Shown here one piece after another: positions 7,135 to 11,021 of a DNA stretch of 11,021 bases. The position numbers and the translations under genes are program-made. Source of the DNA: Actinomycetes bacterium (GTDB taxonomy: Bacteria; Actinomycetota; Acidimicrobiia; UBA5794); contig JAUVQC010000021.1 in the NCBI GenBank assembly GCA_030598305.1, positions 1-11,021 of the forward strand. Direction: 5' to 3'. The notes below the pieces were generated by a model. It was not told the DNA's origin. It ran no database searches and saw nothing but the letters and a program-made list of their open reading frames with translations. Numbering within the stretch: the stretch's first letter is position 1; every line of letters begins with the position of its first letter.

Positions 7135-7204
7135 GCTGACAGATTATCGCGGGCAGGTCCGTAGAGGGCCCCGGCCGATCCGTGGTCGGTCTACCGTCCT
7201 ATCG
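7135..7204. promoter_or_regulatory. Divergent promoter region, both mRNAs possibly leaderless
   Basis: This 70-bp gap separates the ABC operon (leftward) from the seven-helix protein gene (rightward). Leftward, GATAAT (7143-7148) ends 8 nt before the GTG at 7134. Rightward, TACCGT (7192-7197, TANNNT type) ends 7 nt before the ATG at 7205. Neither gene has a Shine-Dalgarno, and transcription starting 6-8 nt after a -10 box would begin at or next to the start codon. I see no clear -35 boxes. Confidence 0.4.
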
Positions 7205-7912
7205 ATGGAAGTCACGCTCGCGATCATCGGTGCCGCAATAGCCACCGCGTTCGCGTTTGAGTTGCTGATCTCGTGGCGTGGCCGAAAGCGCCTTCACGCC
7301 GAGATCTGGACGATCGCGTTCGGTGCCTACGCCACCGCTACGTGGGCCCTCGCTTTCGGGTTGGCCTTCGGCTGGACGTCGTTCAGCTTCAGGATCTTCT
7401 ACTACCTGGGTGCGATAGCGAACATCACGTTGCTCGCCGTTGGCTCCGTCGCTCTCTGGCGCGAATCGGTTGCGCGACGTGTCCTTTCTCCCGTCAGTCT
7501 CTGGCTCGTATTCGGGTTCTTTTCGACATTCCTGGCTCCGTTCGTTGCGCCGCTGCCAGCCCAAGGTGTGCCGGAGGGGAGCGAGGTGTTCGATTTCACA
7601 TTCATGATCGACGCGCTGACGTTGCCAGGCCCGAGGCTGTTTGCAGCGATCTCGGGAGCAGTAGCGACGATCGTGATAGTCGGCTTCGCCGTGGTTTCCG
7701 CAGGCCGGTCATGGAGAGCGAACCGGCAGTTGGCGTACGGCAACCTGCTCATTGTCGGTGGCGTGCTGGTTCCGGCGTTCGGAGGGAGCCTGACCGCCCT
7801 TGGTGAATCCTCTGCGCTTGCGGTGTCGCTTGCGATCGGGATCACGTTGCTGTGGTGGGGCTACCGATTGGCTAGCCGCGGCGTTTCTTCCGATCCCGCC
7901 ACCCGCTCGTGA
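7205..7912 (+). CDS. Seven-helix membrane protein of unknown function
   Basis: I do not recognise this 235-aa protein. It has about seven transmembrane segments: 2-23, 33-58, 63-85, 97-118, 143-166, 178-200 and 203-223, joined by short loops. Basic residues (WRGRKR at 24-29, RESVARR at 86-92, GRSWRANR at 167-174) all fall after odd-numbered helices, which by the positive-inside rule puts the N-terminus outside. Its layout recalls the small 7TM sensor or carrier domains found alone or fused to signalling modules, but no metal or ligand motif stands out. I chose the ATG at 7205 since the open frame further left overlaps the ABC ATPase gene on the other strand; there is no Shine-Dalgarno and a TACCGT hexamer lies 7 nt upstream. 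Its 3' end overlaps the convergent helix-turn-helix gene by 41 bp. Confidence 0.75.
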   Translation: MEVTLAIIGAAIATAFAFELLISWRGRKRLHAEIWTIAFGAYATATWALAFGLAFGWTSFSFRIFYYLGAIANITLLAVGSVALWRESVARRVLSPVSLWLVFGFFSTFLAPFVAPLPAQGVPEGSEVFDFTFMIDALTLPGPRLFAAISGAVATIVIVGFAVVSAGRSWRANRQLAYGNLLIVGGVLVPAFGGSLTALGESSALAVSLAIGITLLWWGYRLASRGVSSDPATRS

Positions 7913-8555
7913 GATACCGCCAGTACGCGGTCGTCGGAACGCTCGCCCGCGCCGCGCTCCCAGTGGTCGGGATGCTCGCCTCTGGCTCGCTCCCGGAAGC
8001 CTGATCTGCGATGTCGGGCTCCCGTCCTGGGTCTTCTGCCTTCTGATCTCTGGTGTCTGCCAACTGTTGCCGCAGGAACTTTGACTCGGTCTCAGCTTTC
8101 GCTGCACGCTCGCGGGCCTCAGCAAGCTGTTGGCCAGCCTCGTGGAGGTTCCCCAGCTGATTGAGCATCTTGTTCCACGCATCGATCGGGACGATCATGG
8201 TTCCGGTCGGTGGGTCTTCGGGCTCGCCGGCTTGCACGCCCCCCTGGCTCGCAGGCTCGCCTGTCCGCCCTGAAGGGGGGACGAGATCTCGACCGAGTTC
8301 CTTGGCCCTCGCGACCACGGCGTCCAGGTCGACCATGCGGAGGGCGAGGTCGCCGTCGGCCTCGAGATAGGAAGGGAGGTCTGCCTTGCGAATCCACTTT
8401 CGCAGCGTGTTGACCGGAATGCCGGTCTCGGCCTCCGCCTCTCGCAGAGTCACCCAATTCTTTGAGGACTGAGGACTGACGACTGAGGACTGACGACCGC
8501 TCGGCATCGGTCGCTTGCGGATCGCTTCGGTCTCCCAACGAGTTGTTCTGTCCAT
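7872..8555 (-). CDS. MerR/excisionase-like helix-turn-helix protein with coiled coil
   Basis: This 227-aa protein has a DNA-binding winged helix-turn-helix at about 34-90: WVTLREAEAETGIPVNTLRK is the MerR/HTH_17 pattern, followed by a wing and LRMVDLDAVVARAKELGR. A disordered Gly/Pro/Glu linker (about 92-118) leads to a coiled coil (122-170, VPIDAWNKMLNQLGNLHEAG then LAEARERAAKAETESKFLRQ), suggesting a dimer. Another disordered stretch ends in an aromatic and basic tail (YWRYLTSGWRDRKKRR, 211-226). The ATG at 8555 lies 8 nt after TAGGAT (8564-8569), with no Shine-Dalgarno; the GTG just before it is an alternative, and a GTG at 8451-8453 would start at the HTH. A 7-bp tandem repeat falls between start and HTH. 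It is divergent from the BMC operon, so it could regulate it, but such proteins also act in chromosome or phage biology and this role is inference. Confidence 0.75.
   Translation of the reverse strand: MDRTTRWETEAIRKRPMPSGRQSSVVSPQSSKNWVTLREAEAETGIPVNTLRKWIRKADLPSYLEADGDLALRMVDLDAVVARAKELGRDLVPPSGRTGEPASQGGVQAGEPEDPPTGTMIVPIDAWNKMLNQLGNLHEAGQQLAEARERAAKAETESKFLRQQLADTRDQKAEDPGREPDIADQASGSEPEASIPTTGSAARASVPTTAYWRYLTSGWRDRKKRRG
8464..8498. repeat. Five tandem copies of a 7-bp unit GA(G/C)GACT
   Basis: Units run GAGGACT, GAGGACT, GACGACT, GAGGACT, GACGACC on the plus strand. They lie inside the helix-turn-helix gene, where they encode the Ser/Val/Gln-rich stretch QSSVVSPQSS in the region before the DNA-binding domain. 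Because 7 is not a multiple of 3, gain or loss of one unit would shift the reading frame if translation begins upstream of the repeat. Confidence 0.85.
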
Positions 8556-8659
8556 CACGCGGCATCCTATCGGTGAACGAAACCGCGTGGAGCGAGCGAT
8601 CTGACCACGAACGCTCCTGGTCAGAGCACTAGGATGTCGGGACCAACGGAGATCCTGGG
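8556..8659. promoter_or_regulatory. Divergent control region of the BMC operon, with an operator-like inverted repeat
   Basis: The 104-bp gap separates the helix-turn-helix gene from the BMC operon. A perfect inverted repeat, CTGACCA-N10-TGGTCAG (8601-8624), ends 5 nt before TAGGAT (8630-8635), the likely rightward -10 box. A leftward TAGGAT lies at 8564-8569. Rightward transcription would leave a leader of about 18 nt with GGAG (8648-8651) 8 nt before the rpiB ATG. A dimeric protein on the repeat would cover the -35 and spacer region. A convincing -35 box is missing, which fits an activator-dependent promoter, but that is inference. Confidence 0.5.
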
Positions 8660-9250
8660 ATGACCGCACGCGACCCGAACATCGAACGAGACGTACGAGC
8701 CATCGTACGCGGCATCGTGGACGGCCTCTTTGAGGCCGAGAGTCATGAATCTGGCGCCGAGACCCGGGACGTACCAGCGGCCGAACCGCGGACGGTGGCT
8801 GTTGGAGGGGACCACGGGGGGTTCGCACTCAAGGAGCGGCTCGCCTTCAGGTTGTCTGAGAAGGGTCTCGAGGTCATCGACTGTGGAACGGATTCCGCCG
8901 AAGCGGTCGACTATCCGGACATCGCCGCTGACGTTGCCCGCAAGATCGCATCCGGTGAGGCAGATATCGGCGTGATCGTCGATGGAGCAGGTATCGGATC
9001 TGCAATGGCAGCCAACAAGATCCCCGGCGTCCGTGCTGCCCTTTGCTACGACCTCTCGACAGCACGCAACGCTCGAGAACACAACCACGCCAACGTGCTT
9101 ACGCTCGGTGCAGGGCTCACAGGCGATGCCCTTGCTTGGCAGATCACTGAGGAGTTCATCTCGACCTCCTACGGTGAGGGCAGGCATGCGAGGCGGGTCG
9201 CAAAGATCGACGCGCTCGACGACAAGGCCATGACGGAGATCGCTACATGA
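8660..9250 (+). CDS. rpiB: RpiB/LacAB-family sugar-phosphate isomerase with N-terminal encapsulation-peptide-like helix
   Basis: RpiB interconverts ribose 5-phosphate and ribulose 5-phosphate. This 196-aa protein is longer than the usual ~150 aa because of about 44 extra N-terminal residues: an amphipathic helix ([20 protein letters not shown], 6-25) plus a flexible Ala/Glu/Pro linker, the pattern of BMC encapsulation peptides. The catalytic fold starts at [16 protein letters not shown] (D51, H52), with [14 protein letters not shown] (74-87), EHNHANVL (H141) and a phosphate-binding GEGRHARRV (172-180). The loop of E. coli Cys66 (CGTGxG) reads DGAGIG (108-113): Asp for the catalytic Cys and Ala for Thr. 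It may therefore act on another sugar phosphate; M. tuberculosis RpiB also lacks the Cys but uses a nearby Glu. It is the first gene of the BMC operon, has GGAG 8 nt before the ATG, and overlaps deoC by 4 bp. Confidence 0.9.
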   Translation: MTARDPNIERDVRAIVRGIVDGLFEAESHESGAETRDVPAAEPRTVAVGGDHGGFALKERLAFRLSEKGLEVIDCGTDSAEAVDYPDIAADVARKIASGEADIGVIVDGAGIGSAMAANKIPGVRAALCYDLSTARNAREHNHANVLTLGAGLTGDALAWQITEEFISTSYGEGRHARRVAKIDALDDKAMTEIAT

Positions 9251-10095
9251 CAACTCAGGACGTATCGAGAGAGCAGCTCGTCGAGCTCGTAACCCGAGAG
9301 GTGTTGGCGGCGCTTGCAGAGCGCGCCGATATCTGTGCCAACCCGACGAAGTTGCGTGAGGTGGTCGCCAACGGTGCCGACCGTGTCTCTTTCCACGGAG
9401 ACGCAGGGGATGTGCCGCTCGACCTCGCCAAGTACATCGACCACACGTTGCTTCGCCCGGATGCAACCCAGGACGAGATCGACACGCTGTGCGAAGAGGC
9501 TGTGGCCAATGGGTTCGCCTCGGTGTGCATCAATCCCTACTGGGTCAAACGTTCGGCGGAGAAGTTACGCGGCTCGGACGTCAAGGTATGCACCGTTATC
9601 GGGTTCCCACTCGGGGCGATGACCGCGGATGTGAAGGCCGCCGAGACCCGTAAGGCACTGCGCGACGGCGCAAGGGAGGTCGACATGGTGCTCAACGTCG
9701 GTGCCCTCAAGTCGGGTCAGAACGACGTTGTGCTCAAGGATATCGAGCGAGTCGTTGACGCAGCCCATGAAGCCGGAGCGATCACGAAAGTGATACTCGA
9801 AACCGCCCTCCTCACCGATGAGGAGAAGGTCATAGCTTCCAGCCTGGCAAAGCGCGCCCACGCCGATTTCGTGAAGACATCTACGGGATTCGGTGGCGGG
9901 GGAGCAACCGTGTACGACGTTGCGCTGATGCGTGAGACCATCGGTCCCGACATGGGCGTGAAAGCATCCGGTGGAGTGAGGACAGCAGAAGATGTCGAGG
10001 ACATGATCGCAGCCGGTGCAACCCGTATCGGTGCATCGGCGGGAGTTCAGATCGTCGGCGGAGTCGAAGGAGACGGCAATGGCGAACGGTATTGA
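9247..10095 (+). CDS. deoC: Deoxyribose-phosphate aldolase with N-terminal encapsulation-peptide-like helix
   Basis: DeoC (DERA) reversibly cleaves 2-deoxyribose 5-phosphate into glyceraldehyde 3-phosphate and acetaldehyde. The 282-aa class I aldolase has all key residues: Schiff-base Lys210 in DFVKTSTGF, Asp146 in EVDMVLNVG and Lys239 in VKASGGVR. The barrel begins at [12 protein letters not shown] (63-74), followed by VCINPYWV and [13 protein letters not shown]. It carries about 60 residues ahead of the core, starting with an amphipathic helix [20 protein letters not shown] (7-26), the usual form of a BMC encapsulation peptide. Its ATG overlaps the rpiB stop (ATGA, 9247-9250) and its end overlaps the BMC-T gene by 17 bp. 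Volatile, reactive acetaldehyde is a common reason for enclosing an enzyme in a shell. No aldehyde or alcohol dehydrogenase for it is in the window; I would expect one further right. Confidence 0.96.
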   Translation: MTTQDVSREQLVELVTREVLAALAERADICANPTKLREVVANGADRVSFHGDAGDVPLDLAKYIDHTLLRPDATQDEIDTLCEEAVANGFASVCINPYWVKRSAEKLRGSDVKVCTVIGFPLGAMTADVKAAETRKALRDGAREVDMVLNVGALKSGQNDVVLKDIERVVDAAHEAGAITKVILETALLTDEEKVIASSLAKRAHADFVKTSTGFGGGGATVYDVALMRETIGPDMGVKASGGVRTAEDVEDMIAAGATRIGASAGVQIVGGVEGDGNGERY

Positions 10096-10708
10096 ACTTC
10101 GATCGTTCGCATTCCTCGACAGCCTCCAACCTCAGCACGCCGCGTTCATCGGCACGATCTCGAAAGGATTTCTTCCCCTCGCTGGCGAATCTTCGTTGTG
10201 GGTTGAGGTTGCTCCGGGCATCGAGATCAACAGGCTCACCGATATTGCGCTCAAAGCCACGAGTGTCACCCCGGCAATGCAGATCATCGAACGTGTCTAC
10301 GGCATGCTTGAGGTCCACTCACCTCATCAGGCAGAAACACGAGCCGCAGGCGAGGCGATCCTTGACGCGATGGAGCTCACCGTTGAGGACCGGCTCAAGC
10401 CAGAGATTCTCTCGTCCCAGCTGATTCGCCGGATCGAGGATCACCATGCGCAGTTGATCAACCGGACCCGTCATGGTCAGATGATCATCCCGGGCCAGAC
10501 CCTGTACGTGATGGAGTGTGCGCCGGCAGCGTACGCCGCGCTTGCCGCGAATGAGGCGGAGAAGGCTGCGAACATCAACATCCTTGAGGTGCGGGCGATC
10601 GGCGCGGTCGGACGTATCTACCTCGGTGGCGAGGAGGCCGACATGGACGTCGGCTGGAAGGCCGCGATCGCCGCGCTCGAGGGTGTCGATGGCAGAACCA
10701 AGAACTAG
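10079..10708 (+). CDS. BMC-T(D) trimeric microcompartment shell protein, CsoS1D/CcmP-like
   Basis: This 209-aa protein has two fused BMC domains and forms pseudohexameric trimers in the shell. It closely follows the CsoS1D type, whose trimers stack face to face and have a large gated pore: [20 protein letters not shown] (6-25), [20 protein letters not shown] (31-50), RLTDIALKA (52-60), and in the second domain [20 protein letters not shown] and [19 protein letters not shown]. The Glu-Arg pair that gates the CsoS1D pore is present as E71-R72 in QIIERVYG. I chose the ATG at 10079 because AAGGAG (10067-10072) lies 6 nt upstream; a longer frame would start inside deoC without a ribosome site. It overlaps deoC by 17 bp, so translation is probably coupled. 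A gated pore would suit passage of bulky phosphorylated substrates or cofactors, which is inference. Confidence 0.93.
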   Translation: MANGIELRSFAFLDSLQPQHAAFIGTISKGFLPLAGESSLWVEVAPGIEINRLTDIALKATSVTPAMQIIERVYGMLEVHSPHQAETRAAGEAILDAMELTVEDRLKPEILSSQLIRRIEDHHAQLINRTRHGQMIIPGQTLYVMECAPAAYAALAANEAEKAANINILEVRAIGAVGRIYLGGEEADMDVGWKAAIAALEGVDGRTKN

Positions 10709-10733
10709 AACTCAAGAGTCAAGAATCACTACA
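10699..10733. repeat. Degenerate 7-bp-period repeat at the BMC-T/BMC-H junction
   Basis: Successive heptamers read CAAGAAC, TAGAACT, CAAGAGT, CAAGAAT, CACTACA, so most share CAAGANT. They span the BMC-T stop codon (10706-10708) and most of the 36-bp gap before the BMC-H gene, and end directly before its strong AGGAGG ribosome site (10735-10740). The repeat is imperfect and may be simple-sequence drift; its function is unknown. Confidence 0.45.
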
Positions 10734-10744
10734 CAGGAGGAACG

Positions 10745-11021
10745 ATGTCAGACGCACTGGGAATGATCGAGTGCAGGAGCTTTGCCGCAATGGTCGAAGC
10801 CAGCGACGCGATGGTGAAGGCCGCCAAGGTGGAACTCGTGAGCTACGAAGAGACCGGTGGGGGCTACGTGACCGCGATCGTTCGAGGCGACGTTGCAGCA
10901 GTCAAGGCCGCGGTCGACGCTGGCATACGAGGCAGTGAGAAGGTTGGCGAAGTGATCGCGACCCACGTCATTGCGCGCCCACACATCAACCTCGATCTTG
11001 TGCTGCCACTTGGCAGATCCG
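10745..11021 (+). CDS. BMC-H hexameric microcompartment shell protein (cut by right edge)
   Basis: Ninety-two codons are visible and no stop is reached; since BMC-H proteins are usually 90-105 aa, little can be missing. The sequence is a standard single BMC domain: ALGMIECRSFAAMVEASDAM (4-23), AAKVELVSYEETGGGYVTAI (26-45), VRGDVAAVKAAVDAG (46-60), and KVGEVIATHVIARPH (66-80). It forms the hexagonal tiles of the shell facets. The pore loop reads ETGGG (36-40), where PduA has KIGSG, so the pore lacks the Lys and Ser and is lined by glycines, likely changing its selectivity. AGGAGG (10735-10740) lies 4 nt before the ATG, the strongest ribosome site in this operon, in keeping with a shell tile needed in large numbers. 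More shell genes (BMC-P pentamers) and enzymes would be expected to the right. Confidence 0.95.
   Translation, partial: MSDALGMIECRSFAAMVEASDAMVKAAKVELVSYEETGGGYVTAIVRGDVAAVKAAVDAGIRGSEKVGEVIATHVIARPHINLDLVLPLGRS

Noticed and set aside
6917..7204. N-terminal extension of the seven-helix protein
   Set aside because: The open frame continues left but lies opposite the ABC ATPase gene and its promoter, while the first helix starts directly at the ATG at 7205.
8464..8498. CRISPR-like array
   Set aside because: The units are 7 bp with no spacers, so this is a microsatellite-type repeat; no CRISPR repeat or Cas gene is present.
8556..8828. N-terminal extension of the helix-turn-helix protein to a start at 8828
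   Set aside because: It would run opposite the rpiB start and the shared promoter, and the extra residues are Arg/Pro-rich with no family resemblance.
8621..9466. Minus-strand open frame of 281 codons opposite the rpiB and deoC genes
   Set aside because: It is antisense to two genes with all their catalytic motifs, its composition is rich in Arg, Cys and Ser, and no domain is recognisable.
1..11021. tRNA or rRNA genes, transposases, attachment sites
   Set aside because: I found no cloverleaf-like sequence ending in a T-arm GGTTCGAATCC-type element, no rRNA stretch, and no transposase or integrase motif.

Overview
The window looks like a piece of chromosome from a high-GC actinobacterium. 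An Acidimicrobiia-like lineage is my best guess, but no rRNA or marker gene is present to prove it. The grounds are frequent GTG starts, the GC-rich codon choice, a nickel superoxide dismutase with its own maturation protease, and several genes with a -10-like hexamer 6-8 nt before the start codon and no Shine-Dalgarno, which suggests leaderless mRNAs. Coding density is high and no gap between genes exceeds about 185 bp.

Layout. (1) 1-773, minus: 5' part of a secreted PD40/TolB-type beta-propeller protein, starting at GTG and running off the left edge. (2) 957-1448, minus, and 1546-1974, plus: a divergent pair, an S26 signal peptidase-like SodX and the nickel superoxide dismutase SodN. (3) 1971-3539, minus: MurJ lipid II flippase, sharing a CTAG with the sodN stop. 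(4) 3655-7134, minus: a four-gene ABC-2 exporter operon (ATPase, permease, ATPase, permease), each junction a 4-bp start/stop overlap. (5) 7205-7912, plus: an unrecognised seven-helix membrane protein. (6) 7872-8555, minus: a MerR/excisionase-like helix-turn-helix protein with a coiled coil. (7) 8660 to the right edge, plus: the start of a bacterial microcompartment (BMC) operon: RpiB-like isomerase, DeoC aldolase, a CsoS1D-like BMC-T(D) shell protein and a BMC-H shell protein cut by the window edge.

The BMC operon is the most interesting part. DeoC plus RpiB with shell proteins fits the class that recent BMC surveys call sugar-phosphate utilizing (SPU); no experimental characterisation is known to me. 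Both enzymes carry an N-terminal amphipathic helix plus linker ahead of the catalytic fold, which looks like an encapsulation peptide. The inferred chemistry is isomerisation of a sugar phosphate by the RpiB-like enzyme and cleavage of deoxyribose 5-phosphate by DeoC to glyceraldehyde 3-phosphate and acetaldehyde inside the shell. The RpiB-like protein has Asp where the catalytic Cys of E. coli RpiB lies, so its substrate is open. A perfect 7-bp inverted repeat sits just upstream of the likely operon promoter, and a helix-turn-helix gene is divergently transcribed from the same 104-bp gap.

Other points: the SodN nickel hook reads HCDLFCGVY, with Phe for the near-invariant Pro; a 7-bp tandem repeat lies inside the helix-turn-helix gene; and two copies of an 11-bp palindrome lie between the ABC operon and murJ.
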